Of a stretch of DNA of 64,000 nucleotides, positions 1 to 8,538 are shown piece after piece (within the stretch, counting starts at the first letter, position 1; every line of letters begins with the position of its first letter). The translations under genes and the position numbers were made by a program. Origin of the DNA: Chitinispirillaceae bacterium (lineage in GTDB: Bacteria > Fibrobacterota > Chitinivibrionia > Chitinivibrionales > Chitinispirillaceae). Where the stretch lies: contig JAFGIN010000165.1 in the NCBI GenBank assembly GCA_016929595.1, positions 1 through 64,000 of the forward strand. The letters are read 5' to 3'. The notes under the pieces are model-generated. The model had not been told where the DNA came from and made no database searches. It saw only the letters and a list, made by a program, of their open reading frames with translations.

Positions 1-144
1 AAAAGCGTTATGTGCGACAAACCAAATTCAGAAAAAGAACTACCAATAAGAATCCGACCACGCAGTAAACTGTCAAGTGGGCTCACCGGATTGCAACTGG
101 TAAGTACGGAAATAAAAGAGTATCCGGCTTCTTACAAGCTATAG
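1..144 (+). CDS. Possible 3' end of a gene entering from outside the window
   Basis: The frame is open from the first base to a TAG at 142-144, with an internal ATG at 10. The 47 residues are basic and polar, with no recognised motif. It could be the C-terminus of a gene starting before the window, a 44-residue small protein, or chance. No ribosome binding site precedes the ATG. Function unknown. Confidence 0.25.
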   Translation, partial: KSVMCDKPNSEKELPIRIRPRSKLSSGLTGLQLVSTEIKEYPASYKL

Positions 145-443
145 CATTGATTAACCAATGCATTATATCATGCTGAGCAGGTTCATTGCAGAAAACTACT
201 GAATTATAAGGCTTCTATTTAAGGGGAGCTGTTTCGATTCCAATCGGGACTGGGACTGAGAGGTTCACTTTCCTAAAAAGAAAAAAATTGTCTGTACATC
301 CAAGGATCATTTTCAAGTCCCCTCTAACACCGTTTTTCCTTTTCTTCTCCGTCAAACAAAGAAGGGGCTGGGGGATGAGGCGGCAATGTTGCTCGGGGAA
401 AAAAGTTTGATCGATTTACGTGAGACAAATAGTTTTTACCACA
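145..443. other. Gap with no gene seen
   Basis: About 300 bases with stops in all frames. There are short G-rich runs (around 228-260 and 360-400), but no convincing gene, tRNA or repeat was found. Confidence 0.5.
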
Positions 444-483
444 AAAAAACACGCTATCGATTTCCATCAATAGCGTGTTTTTT
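444..483. terminator. Bidirectional intrinsic terminator
   Basis: A 14-base perfect inverted repeat with a core of ACACGCTAT/ATAGCGTGT, a 12-base loop, an A-run on the left and a T-run on the right, so it reads as a terminator on either strand. It lies about 70 bases beyond the stop of the minus-strand DUF362 gene and most likely ends that transcript. Confidence 0.85.
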
Positions 484-550
484 AAGTTTTCTTTAATAAA
501 GTTAAGTTTTCCGATTTGGTGTCCCCTGCGAGGAACCTCAGGGAGGGTGA

Positions 551-2095
551 TTACTTATCAATATCTACCAGTTCATATTCTATTTTGCCTAAACCAATCT
601 CCTGGCCGTACTTCAAACCGTCTAATCCTTTAAATTGTGTGCTTTTGATCCGGTCTTTGAGTGCTTGCCCTCCGCTTGCAGCCAAAACGAGATCGCAGGA
701 AGCCTGGTCTATCGCTATGGGATCCAGTGATCCCAGCATACCGATATCATCCATCAACGGATTTCCCTGCCCTTTCCCCATATTCGCATCGCAGTCACAT
801 TCCAACACCAGATTGTCTACTGTGTTGATGTACACGAGATTTCCCTCAAGTGCATCGTGAACAGCTTTTGAAGCTTCGACCATTCCTTTCTGAAATTTAT
901 CACCTTGGAGAAACGAGAACGTTTTCTTTTGTTCGCCACCGCTGTGAATCCAGCGTTTTCCATTTGGTGATGCAAATCCGAATGATACGTTTTTAATGGC
1001 TCCTCCAAATCCGGCTATTCCGTGTCCCTTGAAATGTGATATAACGAGACTGGACTGATAATTTTTAAAATTGGCACCAACATCGATTGAACCTTTAAGC
1101 TGTGAGCCACCTTTCACAGGGAGAGTAATTTCACCATCGGTGTCAAGAATATCTACACCCTGACCAATGGTATCAAATCCATGATCCTTGGAAACCTGCA
1201 GGTTTCTTGCGGGGGTATCTCTAACAACGGATCCTTCCATGCTGAAACCAAGGCAGGTTTCAACGATTGTTCCATTCACCTGATTCACAAGGCTTGCCAT
1301 TCTGCCTGATGATATAAAATATTTGCCGCCTGGTTCTCCATTATGCACTTTGACCATAATTTCGCCGGGCAGGTCGTAACCGATAGCTTCGTAAATAGCT
1401 AAAAACCCCTCAGGACCAAGTTTTTTTGTCATGTAGACAACAGGCTTTTCACCAGGGGCTCTCAGCACCATTCTGATATTTTCCCTGGAAAGACGGTTTA
1501 GAGGCCATCGCTGGGTAATGTAACCATCTTTCGAAAAAATAAGTGTATCAGCAACCGTTTTTGCAACTCTTTTTTTCATCGTGAACGATCTGGTGCCTTC
1601 GACCTTCTCTGGTGCATCTTTACTTTTAAGCTGTTCATTTCCGGTGCAAATCAGTGAACGGGTAAATGATTTGCCGTTTATGATTCCAGCAAGCAGATAT
1701 GAACCGGAACTCAACCTTGAAGGCAGTGCGAGCGCCCGCTCTCCGACAGGAAGATTGTCCAGAGTGACCGAGGTAATAAGCCTTCCGTTAATCGAATAGA
1801 GCGAAAGTTTTCCTGAAACCTTTTCCGAAACGGAGGAGAAAACAATAGTATTGTTTCTAAAAGTAAGCCCATATGATGTTTTGAGATCATTTGGCAGAAG
1901 TACGTTGGTTACGTTGGAGAGGGTAAACGCACCGTCAGTATTGGTTACTGCTGAGAGATTGTTCAATTTGGCAAGTGTTACCTTTACACCTTCCAGTGAT
2001 TTGCCATCAGTACTTTTCACCGTACCGGAAAGCACAACATCTTCCGCGTGCAGTATACTGCAGAGCGCCACAACAATCATCATAAAACGTATCAT
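551..2095 (-). CDS. Secreted DUF362 protein with N-terminal carboxypeptidase-regulatory and sorting-like modules
   Basis: 514 residues. A signal peptide (about 1-17) is followed by a carboxypeptidase-regulatory-like fold from about 20 (SGTVKSTDGKSLEGVKV). A sorting-tail-like beta module occupies about 85-150 (LYSINGRLI, later GSYLLAGIINGK). A return strand near 183-210 (DTLIFSKDGYITQ) looks like the second half of the regulatory domain. DUF362 spans about 215-505 (LGPEGFLAIYEAIGYDLPG, VKVHNGEPGG). DUF362 is common in anaerobes; its function is not established and it is often linked to iron-sulfur proteins. I see no ferredoxin cysteine cluster here. The ATG has a strong GGGGAG site a few bases upstream. 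It stands alone and is followed by a terminator. Export to the cell surface is inferred. Confidence 0.85.
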   Translation of the reverse strand: MIRFMMIVVALCSILHAEDVVLSGTVKSTDGKSLEGVKVTLAKLNNLSAVTNTDGAFTLSNVTNVLLPNDLKTSYGLTFRNNTIVFSSVSEKVSGKLSLYSINGRLITSVTLDNLPVGERALALPSRLSSGSYLLAGIINGKSFTRSLICTGNEQLKSKDAPEKVEGTRSFTMKKRVAKTVADTLIFSKDGYITQRWPLNRLSRENIRMVLRAPGEKPVVYMTKKLGPEGFLAIYEAIGYDLPGEIMVKVHNGEPGGKYFISSGRMASLVNQVNGTIVETCLGFSMEGSVVRDTPARNLQVSKDHGFDTIGQGVDILDTDGEITLPVKGGSQLKGSIDVGANFKNYQSSLVISHFKGHGIAGFGGAIKNVSFGFASPNGKRWIHSGGEQKKTFSFLQGDKFQKGMVEASKAVHDALEGNLVYINTVDNLVLECDCDANMGKGQGNPLMDDIGMLGSLDPIAIDQASCDLVLAASGGQALKDRIKSTQFKGLDGLKYGQEIGLGKIEYELVDIDK

Positions 2096-2467
2096 GTTTT
2101 TCTCCCCCCACCTGAGATGAACCCATACCGTTGTTTTTTTGATGGGTGTATAAGTTTATACACTACCAATCAGTAGCAGGTTCAATCTCATTATCAATTA
2201 AAAATTATTAGATTGGCAAGTCAGGTTTTAAGTTTACAGCTTAATTATAAGACCTGGTAACTCATACCTGAACCACCATAGTTTCAAAATATGGCAAAAA
2301 AGTAACTTTATCAATAACTTATAACTGTTATTAATAGAAACTACCTGAATAGTAACGAAAAAAAATACAATAGTTCTATGTTATTTCTGCAATAATGAGG
2401 CATATTTTGGGGCCGGATAGTCGATTAGACAGGTATCACTGAAAGGTATATATAAGATTGGTTGTTA

Positions 2468-2600
2468 TTCAGGAGTCAGAATACAGAATGCAGAATGCAG
2501 TAGAAAAACCAAATCAAGCGAGCTTATATTTCTTCAATGTAATGATTTGATACACTTATTCATGTTTTTTTCTATTATTCTGATTACTGACTACCTGCGG
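2468..2600. repeat. Imperfect inverted-repeat element in the 2096-2640 gap
   Basis: The left arm (about 2468-2496, CAGGAGTCAGAATACAG) and right arm (about 2571-2598) are imperfect reverse complements around an AT-rich centre. The internal GAATGCA repeats resemble short palindromic elements of bacterial intergenic DNA. The rest of this 545-base gap, which lies upstream of the DUF362 gene and downstream of the FN3 gene, is AT-rich and shows no gene. Confidence 0.4.
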
Positions 2601-2640
2601 AGTCGTAAGTTTCAGATTTTACATTTGTATCTTACGATGT

Positions 2641-3543
2641 CTACTTTACACATATCTGATGCATACTTGATTGCAATTGATTTGAAACATTTAAGAGATA
2701 AACACCCGATATAATTTTATCCGGTAACAGGCTGACTTTACTATTACCATCAGATATGTCCAATACCTTATTCATTATCATTGCTCCATTGAGCGAGTAT
2801 AATGCAACATGGATCAACCGGTCAGCAGATGCTTTTACTAACAGTGAACTGCTGCCTGCAATTAATGTAATCATTTCCCGCTGCAATCCAGGTTCAATAA
2901 CTGATGTTGGTGTCTGTACTGAAATCGCAAGTTTTAAAGTATCAAAACCGTTTTTACCATCTGATGCAACGATTTGAATTGAACTGTTCTTACTTCCGCT
3001 CACCGGTTTCAATACAAGATTGGGGCTTGTGAAATCGACCCATCCGGGCTTATTCCCACTTAAAGTAAATGTAACCGGATCCTTATCCTTATCATTAGCA
3101 GTTACTTTATATATAAGAGATTTTCCCGTAGTACACACTACAGCACTGGCACTGGTAATTTCTGGTGGATTGTTTACAGAAACACTACCGCTACTGGTTT
3201 TAAACGTAGACCTGGTGTACGGGTATGTTCTTCCCTTCCAAAGGCCGGTAACGTTGTAATAGTAGGTTGTACTCGGATTCAACCCTGTTAATTTAACAGG
3301 ATTACTGCTGTAAACGCTCTTTGAGTTTCCATATGAAGTCGATGTTCCCCATTCAATAGTCATCGTTCCGTTATTTTCTTTATAAGACCATTTCAAATTT
3401 GCATGCGTACTGCAGGCTTCGCCACCGGTTATTCTAAACGATGCAGCCGTAATAGCATCAATGGTGTTACACTGGGCATTTGATCTTGTACTTAAAAACA
3501 GTATAAATATTAAAAGAGAAAAAAGTGCTTTTTTAAATCTCAT
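2641..3543 (-). CDS. Secreted fibronectin type III / Ig-like protein with C-terminal sorting tail
   Basis: 300 residues from the ATG at 3543, chosen over an in-frame ATG 12 codons earlier because CGGAG sits 6 bases upstream and the signal peptide (MRFKKALFSLLIFILF) then starts cleanly. The mature protein opens with a cysteine-containing segment and an FN3-type domain (about 40-110, GLNPSTTYYYNVTGL). A cadherin/putative-Ig-like domain follows (about 120-210, NPPEITSASAV, ANDKDKDPVTFTL). The last 75 residues form a T9SS-type A-like tail (HVALYSLNGAMI, GVYLLNV). No catalytic residues are apparent; adhesion or carbohydrate binding at the cell surface is the likely role. It is monocistronic. Confidence 0.8.
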   Translation of the reverse strand: MRFKKALFSLLIFILFLSTRSNAQCNTIDAITAASFRITGGEACSTHANLKWSYKENNGTMTIEWGTSTSYGNSKSVYSSNPVKLTGLNPSTTYYYNVTGLWKGRTYPYTRSTFKTSSGSVSVNNPPEITSASAVVCTTGKSLIYKVTANDKDKDPVTFTLSGNKPGWVDFTSPNLVLKPVSGSKNSSIQIVASDGKNGFDTLKLAISVQTPTSVIEPGLQREMITLIAGSSSLLVKASADRLIHVALYSLNGAMIMNKVLDISDGNSKVSLLPDKIISGVYLLNVSNQLQSSMHQICVK

Positions 3544-3687
3544 AATCACTCCGTATGATGTTGTTTCATTGCAAAACATTTTGATAATATACAGAAATCC
3601 CGGTTCAGAATCATGATATTGTCCTGTTTCCCGAAAATTCCATTCTCAATTGAGAATGATTATAATATACACATTTTTGATAAAGCG

Positions 3688-3775
3688 ATTGGCGTCTGGC
3701 TGTTAGCTATTTGGGAAAGATGCTGTGTTCTATTCCTTGCCAATAGCCAACAGCTAAAAGCAAATAGCGGTGCAG
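3688..3775. repeat. Imperfect inverted repeat upstream of the DUF3465 gene
   Basis: The left arm (GGCTGTTAGCTATT, about 3699-3712) and right arm (AATAGCCAACAGCTAA, about 3743-3758) are near reverse complements, so transcripts would form a long hairpin. A 70-codon open frame runs through the element but looks like a by-product of it. The rest of the 3544-3969 gap holds nothing recognisable. Confidence 0.45.
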
Positions 3776-3969
3776 ATCAGGTTGAATTCATGTTGAAATC
3801 CAGGATCATGGACCATTACAATTAAGTAGAATCACTGATTCGGGCCTGATGCTGCATAATTTTCAATAGAAACCGGAGTATAACCGGGTATTGAGCTTCT
3901 GTGAAAGAAGCGGGAATCGGTGTAGTCGTCAGTGAAACCATTACAAAAAAATTAAAAAAAGGTACGTTT

Positions 3970-4412
3970 ATGAAACCGTTATTGCAGGGTATTCTGTTTT
4001 TCGCTCTTTTAATACAGTGCGGTATCCCTGGTGTATCCGAACCGGAAACCAAAACAGAAATCAACGATTCTTCATTTACCCCTCTTTCCGTCTTTGCCGA
4101 TGCATTCAGTAAGCACCGGAGTGATTTTCAAGTCAAACAGGAGGAGTGATCACCCGTATACTCCCGGATGATACGGTAGGTGATCGTCATCAGCGGATGA
4201 TTGTGCGTCTGGGTAACAATCAGACACTGCTCATTGCCCATAATATCGACCTGGCTTTCCGCGTTCCGAATCCCGCAACGGGAAAAAAACTGCGGTTCTG
4301 CGGTGAATATGCGTGGAACGATGAGGGGGGCGTTGTTCACTGGACCCATAAAGACCCCGCTGGTGTGCACGATGACGGCTACCTGGAGTATCAGGGGAAA
4401 CGGTATGAGTGA
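3970..4412 (+). pseudogene. DUF3465 family protein, split by a frameshift
   Basis: The first part (3970-4149) encodes a signal or lipoprotein-type leader (MKPLLQGILFFALLIQCG) and a helix (LSVFADAFSKHRSDFQV). It then hits TGA at 4147. The second part (about 4137-4412, one frame over) continues with the DUF3465 signature: TRILPDDTVGDRHQRMIVRL, LLIAHNIDLAFRVP, GEYAWNDEGGVVHWTHKDP. Together they match the usual length of about 145 residues. The break lies in CAGGAGGAGTG, where one inserted or lost base would restore a single frame. This is either an assembly error or a recent mutation, since the sequence after the break is well kept. DUF3465 proteins are small exported proteins with a nucleic-acid-binding-like fold; their role is unknown. 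Confidence 0.85.
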
Positions 4413-4499
4413 TTGCGGGTAATTACTCCGCAGCACCCGCTTCTTTCACCTGCAAGTAGTATATTACGCCTGAGGAATTTAAATTTTAGGGAGATAGTT

Positions 4500-4694
4500 A
4501 TGGATGGAAAATCAAGATCCGATATTCAAGCGGGCAAAAAAGTGTTAATTGTTCTGAAAGAAGACCAGCGAACTGGAAAAACAACCGAAGGAATCGTTAA
4601 GGATATTCTGACAAATTCATCTAGCCATCCCCATGGGATAAAGGTACGCTTAACAAGTGGACTGGTGGGGCGTGTTGCAAAAATACTGCAATAA
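4500..4694 (+). CDS. ywbE: YwbE family protein (DUF2196)
   Basis: 64 residues. The ATG at 4500 follows AGGGAGATAGTT, a good ribosome binding site; an upstream in-frame start would add 29 unrelated residues. The sequence is typical of the family throughout: RSDIQAGKKVLIVLKEDQRTG, then GIVKDILTNSSSHPHGIKVRL and a C-terminal GLVGRVAKIL. YwbE proteins are small basic KOW/SH3-like beta proteins found widely in bacteria, with no proven function. It ends 16 bases before the NYN gene and is probably cotranscribed with it. Confidence 0.93.
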   Translation: MDGKSRSDIQAGKKVLIVLKEDQRTGKTTEGIVKDILTNSSSHPHGIKVRLTSGLVGRVAKILQ

Positions 4695-4710
4695 ATTTAC
4701 AGGTGATTTA

Positions 4711-5202
4711 ATGGATGCTAAAAAAAAAGTCAGTGTGTTTGTCGATGTTCAGAATATCTATTATACCACAAAACAGGCTTATAATGCCCATTTTGATTAT
4801 AACAAGTTCTGGAATATTGTTACAGCAGGCAGAGAGGTGGTCAAAGCTTTTGCGTATGCTGTTGATAGAAATGACCAGAAGCAGAAACAGTTTCAGAACA
4901 TCTTGCGGGGGATTGGTTTTGAGGTCAAATTAAAACCATTTCTGCAACGATCAGATGGATCCGCCAAAGCTGACTGGGATGTTGGAATAACGCTGGATAT
5001 GATGGAATATGCAGGGAAAAGTGACATAGTTGTATTAGCATCGGGGGATGGGGACTTTGATATTCTGCTTACCACTATCAGAACTAAATTTGGTACCGTT
5101 TCAGAGGTTTACGGAGTACCAGAGCTGACATCGATTACTTTGGTTAATGCAGCATCATTTTTTATACCTGTCAGAGATGAATTGCTGCTGAAGAAAATTT
5201 GA
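4711..5202 (+). CDS. NYN domain protein (LabA/DUF88-type putative ribonuclease)
   Basis: 163 residues from the ATG at 4711 (ACAGGTGATTTA upstream). The fold is read from an N-terminal strand with the first acidic residue (VFVDVQNIYY, about 8-17), a central region, and the second acidic motif (VLASGDGDFDILL, about 104-116). These are the conserved aspartates of NYN/PIN-like domains, which bind a metal and are proposed to cleave RNA. The C-terminus (VYGVPELTSITLVNAASFFI) matches LabA-like proteins, where a late asparagine or aspartate completes the site. Cytoplasmic. It probably shares a transcript with ywbE. Substrate unknown. Confidence 0.88.
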   Translation: MDAKKKVSVFVDVQNIYYTTKQAYNAHFDYNKFWNIVTAGREVVKAFAYAVDRNDQKQKQFQNILRGIGFEVKLKPFLQRSDGSAKADWDVGITLDMMEYAGKSDIVVLASGDGDFDILLTTIRTKFGTVSEVYGVPELTSITLVNAASFFIPVRDELLLKKI

Positions 5203-5223
5203 GAGATAGTAGTTATCGTGGGC

Positions 5224-5291
5224 GCTGTCGGCATCGGTATCGATCCTTAATTACTGCATTTTACGATGCCGATACCGATTCCGACCCCGAC
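5224..5291. repeat. Imperfect hairpin element between the NYN and zinc-ribbon genes
   Basis: The arms GTCGGCATCGGTATCG (left) and CGATGCCGATACCGATTCCGAC (right, split here as CGATGCCGATACC then GATTCCGAC) pair over about 17 bases with mismatches. There is no T-run, so this looks like a short palindromic repeat rather than an intrinsic terminator, although it sits where the transcript of the NYN gene should end. Confidence 0.45.
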
Positions 5292-5356
5292 TGCGAAATA
5301 AAACTGATTTTAGAATCTGCAAAAAAATGCTACATTTTATTACACTTCCGGTAATG

Positions 5357-5593
5357 TTATCTCTCAGCCCACGCGGGCATTGCTTTCATATAAAATTCAG
5401 CTCTTTTATCCGCGATCTCCTGCGAAATTCCCGGTTCTACCATCAGGAAAAACTGTGTAATTCCAGCTTTGACATGTTCCCGGGATTGAAGAGACCCGTC
5501 CGGTTTTGTGCAATGTTTGCAATATTTATCAGATGGGCCAGCCATATCGGGGGTAAGAGGGATAACACAGGACTGACAATACTTCATCTCCAT
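5357..5593 (-). CDS. Small putative zinc-ribbon protein
   Basis: 78 residues. The N-terminal half carries two cysteine pairs, YCQSC (5-9) and YCKHC (24-28), with an intervening GPSDKYC segment. This matches the putative zinc-ribbon family PF12674 (YCxSCxxPL... KYCxxC). The second half is a short helical region (GITQFFLMVEPGISQEIADK) as in that family. It binds zinc, presumably, and has no known role. An AAAAGGAG site precedes the ATG. It stands alone on the minus strand, with about 215 featureless bases before the next (decayed) gene. Confidence 0.85.
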   Translation of the reverse strand: MEMKYCQSCVIPLTPDMAGPSDKYCKHCTKPDGSLQSREHVKAGITQFFLMVEPGISQEIADKRAEFYMKAMPAWAER

Positions 5594-5809
5594 TATGGAT
5601 ACTCCTTTTGATTTTGAATAATTGTATGTATCTATTGAAAGAACTTTCCGGAAGGTCTGTCAAATTTCATAACAATAGTAATATACCATGCAGTTGTGAC
5701 AGCAGTATGTCAGTTGGTGTAGAGAGTGGTGGCTTTTTTTCGGGCGGGTACTGATACTGGAAGTTATTTAAACGGTGGATTATCAGTATTCATAACACAA
5801 AACGAGAGG

Positions 5810-6169
5810 TCATTTAAGTATTCTCTTCTCCTTTGATACCAGAGCATTATGAATCGCCATAAGTAGTGCTTTTGATGAGGTTGTCGCTCCTGAAACTGCA
5901 TCAACGGTAGTATTTTGTGCTTCGATAACTCTGCTTACCACACCTTCTGACATTTTAAACCACTTACGACGATATCTTTTTGTAATTTCAATGTGCCTGA
6001 TCTGCTGGTTTTTTACCGTTACAACAGATTCCTGATCTTTTGCATTGTATTGAAATAAGAGGTGTTCGCTGCGGTGCGCATCCCCAGTCCGGAGAATAAA
6101 GCCGGAATTTCCAGACGCCTGCGTATTTTGATAAAAGACCGTTCGTGCTGAATCCTTCAGACGATTCTG
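5810..6169 (-). pseudogene. Decayed FMN-binding domain protein
   Basis: A 120-codon open frame ends at a TGA (5810-5812) and has no credible start; an in-frame stop lies at 6170-6172. The C-terminal half is clearly an FMN_bind domain: VVTVKNQQIRHIEI, VVSRVIEAQNTTVDAVSGAT, then TSSKALLMAIHNAL. In intact members the SGAT threonine region carries flavin, sometimes covalently, and the protein is exported by a signal peptide. Here the leader and first half of the domain are absent, replaced by a segment with no recognisable start. Only a short internal ATG (MSEGVVSR) remains. I read it as an N-terminally truncated remnant. Confidence 0.7.
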
Positions 6170-6203
6170 TTAAAAGATGAGATTCAGATATTTCGGGATA
6201 GTT

Positions 6204-6905
6204 TTACTTGTTAATCCTGACAACAATGTCATCAAATCCATCTGGCTGAAAACAATAATAAAGAATCTGGTGTTTACCGCATAGAAGAAATTCATCAACA
6301 GCGCGGATTACGCCGTAAGGCACTCCTGTCATCCAGTCAAAGTGAGTATAATCATTAAACTGAAGTATTCCGCCGTTTTTTATTTTATTGTAAAGGATTG
6401 CAATGTCTTTCTTTACACTGTCATAATCATGGCCGGCATCCAGATATACATAATCAAAATAATTATCATCAAATGTCTCTAACACTTTCCACGATAAGCC
6501 TTGTTTGATAAAAAAAGATCCTTTGTCTATTTCAGGTAGAAATTTTTGTTCAATGAATTCAAGGTGTTTGAGGTTGCTGTCTGATATGTCGGTTCTTCCA
6601 AACTCAATTCCAGGACCGTTGGGAAAAAGGTCGATAGCGTAAAATTTTTCGGGTTTTACAATATCGATAATTTTTCTGCTGAAATCACCGTATGCTACAC
6701 CAACTTCAGCTGCGATTCCACCTTGAGGTAGTAATGGCAATACATGATCACGATCTGGAAGTAGTTTGCAAACAGACATGATGGGAAGAGGAAGTTTCAG
6801 CCCGGATAAAACTTGCGGGCGCTTCCATTGAGATTGTTTGTGATATCGATAGACATCATATCCCAGTTGCCTCAAAATAGTTCTGATGAATTGTTTGATG
6901 CGCAT
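6204..6905 (-). CDS. Class I SAM-dependent methyltransferase (Methyltransf_24 type)
   Basis: 233 residues. A basic N-terminus (RIKQFIRTILRQLGYDVYRY) typical of methyltransferases in polysaccharide loci is followed by the SAM-binding motif GGIAAEVGVAYGDFSR (about 82-97). Motif II is KFYAIDLFPNG. The late motif DYVYLDAGHDYDSVKKDI (about 152-169) and GGILQFNDYTHFD match class I enzymes of the Methyltransf_24 group. It probably O-methylates a sugar or a sugar-linked intermediate. It is divergently oriented from the polymerase and flippase genes to its right, so the intergenic region likely holds two promoters. CGGAG precedes the ATG by about 9 bases. The exact substrate is unknown. Confidence 0.85.
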   Translation of the reverse strand: MRIKQFIRTILRQLGYDVYRYHKQSQWKRPQVLSGLKLPLPIMSVCKLLPDRDHVLPLLPQGGIAAEVGVAYGDFSRKIIDIVKPEKFYAIDLFPNGPGIEFGRTDISDSNLKHLEFIEQKFLPEIDKGSFFIKQGLSWKVLETFDDNYFDYVYLDAGHDYDSVKKDIAILYNKIKNGGILQFNDYTHFDWMTGVPYGVIRAVDEFLLCGKHQILYYCFQPDGFDDIVVRINK

Positions 6906-7288
6906 GCATGAACTCCGGGAGGTTTAATTTTTACAGAGCATCGGATCTGGAAATATACATGATTACACAAAACAAGGCTGAGGGATTTGAAGTTTCAAAT
7001 GGTACAATTTTTGCCCATTTATCTCATACATACTGTTTTAACAAAAACAGTTATTGTTCATGGTAACAGGTATAGTAATTCAGACTTGGCAACATTAACA
7101 ATTGAAACTACTGCACGCGGACCATGGCGAAATACATCTGTTCTTCGTGTGGAGGGATTTCCAGTATTGTAAATGTGAAATGTCTGTTATGTTATGGTGG
7201 GTGTGAAAAACATTTCTACTACGAAACCTGAATGAATATTATCTCTTCAGTGGTGCATAATTCAGAATAAAGTAGATGGGACAATTGC
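6906..7288. other. Divergent intergenic region
   Basis: 383 AT-rich bases between the methyltransferase (minus) and the polymerase (plus). A small hairpin, ACTGTTTTAACAAAAACAGT, lies at 7030-7049. A 61-codon open frame (6987-7172) has no family resemblance or good start. The region probably contains promoters for both sides; I cannot place them firmly. Confidence 0.4.
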
Positions 7289-8533
7289 ATGATAATCCCT
7301 CTGTTATGGTTCATGAGAGCGTCATCAAAAAGTCTGGCAGTTTGGTTAAATATAGAATTACCGGGTGATGAGAATTTAGAAGGAAGCGCAGTTGATCGTA
7401 CTTTTTATATGGTCCTGATGTCATCAGGTATTCTCATTCTGCTCATTAGGCGAATTGAGTGGTATCGGTTAATCAAAAGTAATTCTGTTATATTTCTATT
7501 TTTCACATACATGGGAATCAGCATTTTCTGGTCGGAATTTCCTGCAATATCATTCCGTCGATGGATGCATACAATCGGTGACTTGATAATGATACTGGTT
7601 ATCATTACAGAATACAATCCGGCCGATTCACTCGCTAAAATGTTAAAGATAAGTTCTTTACTGCTTTTATTTATTTCGATACTACTTATTAAATATGTCA
7701 GGTACCTTGGTGTGCAATGGGATTATTCTGGTCAGGTTGAGATGTGGACAGGAGTAGCAACACATAAAAACACTCTGGGACAGCTGTCTCTGTTTGCAGG
7801 TCTCTATTGTATGTGGGATTTATTAAGAAAAAAAAGCGGCTTGTTTCATAAAGTAATCATTGCATTTATCTTCTCCATGGTTGTATATACATTAAACGGA
7901 TCTAATGATTCTTTGAGTGCTACATCTCTGATTGTATTTATTGTTGGAAGTTTGGTCATTCTTCTTCTCTTTTCATTTCGTTCAAATTCCCGAAAAATGA
8001 TAACTACAATGATGGTTCTGTTTTTTTTGACAGGAGGCTTTTCATTTTACTCTCAGATTTCAGAACAATCGGGAGGGCTTTTCACATTAGTCGCCGGTTC
8101 TGTAGGTAGAGATCCAAACTTAACCGGGCGTACCGATTTGTGGAATGAACTTATCAGGATTGGCTCTGAAAATCAACCTGCAGGAGTTGGATATGGAAGT
8201 TTCTGGATTGGTGATATCAGTAATAATTTATGGAAAAAATTCATATGGCGACCAGAACAAGGGCACAATGGGTATATTGACATATATGTAGAATTAGGCA
8301 TTCTCGGTCTGGCTATTCTTTTTATCCTTGTTTTTAAAGCTGTAAAGGATATCAGGAATATGTTAAAGTACGATTTTTCCTATGGCGTTTTACGATTTAC
8401 GTTTCTTATCGTATGTTTGATGCATAATTTGACCGAGAGCAGTTTTGGGAGACCATCACACTTAATGTGGTTGCTGTTTTTACTTTCAGTGTTTAACATT
8501 TCTGACTATATGGGGAAAAAAGTTGCGGATTAA
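7289..8533 (+). CDS. O-antigen ligase / Wzy-type polysaccharide polymerase
   Basis: 414 residues with about 10 hydrophobic segments spread over the length, so an integral inner-membrane protein. The large periplasmic loop after about residue 255 contains GRTDLWNELIRIG, GVGYGSFW and the family signature GHNGYIDIYVELGILG (about 328-343), which places it in the Wzy_C/O-antigen ligase superfamily. Members either polymerise repeat units or transfer a polysaccharide to a lipid acceptor; the sequence alone does not say which. It ends 5 bases before the flippase gene, so the two are translated from one message. Together they form the export core of a capsule or exopolysaccharide locus. Confidence 0.88.
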   Translation: MIIPLLWFMRASSKSLAVWLNIELPGDENLEGSAVDRTFYMVLMSSGILILLIRRIEWYRLIKSNSVIFLFFTYMGISIFWSEFPAISFRRWMHTIGDLIMILVIITEYNPADSLAKMLKISSLLLLFISILLIKYVRYLGVQWDYSGQVEMWTGVATHKNTLGQLSLFAGLYCMWDLLRKKSGLFHKVIIAFIFSMVVYTLNGSNDSLSATSLIVFIVGSLVILLLFSFRSNSRKMITTMMVLFFLTGGFSFYSQISEQSGGLFTLVAGSVGRDPNLTGRTDLWNELIRIGSENQPAGVGYGSFWIGDISNNLWKKFIWRPEQGHNGYIDIYVELGILGLAILFILVFKAVKDIRNMLKYDFSYGVLRFTFLIVCLMHNLTESSFGRPSHLMWLLFLLSVFNISDYMGKKVAD

Positions 8534-8538
8534 AAATT

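Noticed and set aside
6987-7172. 61-codon open frame before the polymerase gene
   Set aside because: No ribosome binding site, no recognisable motif, lies in a divergent promoter region.
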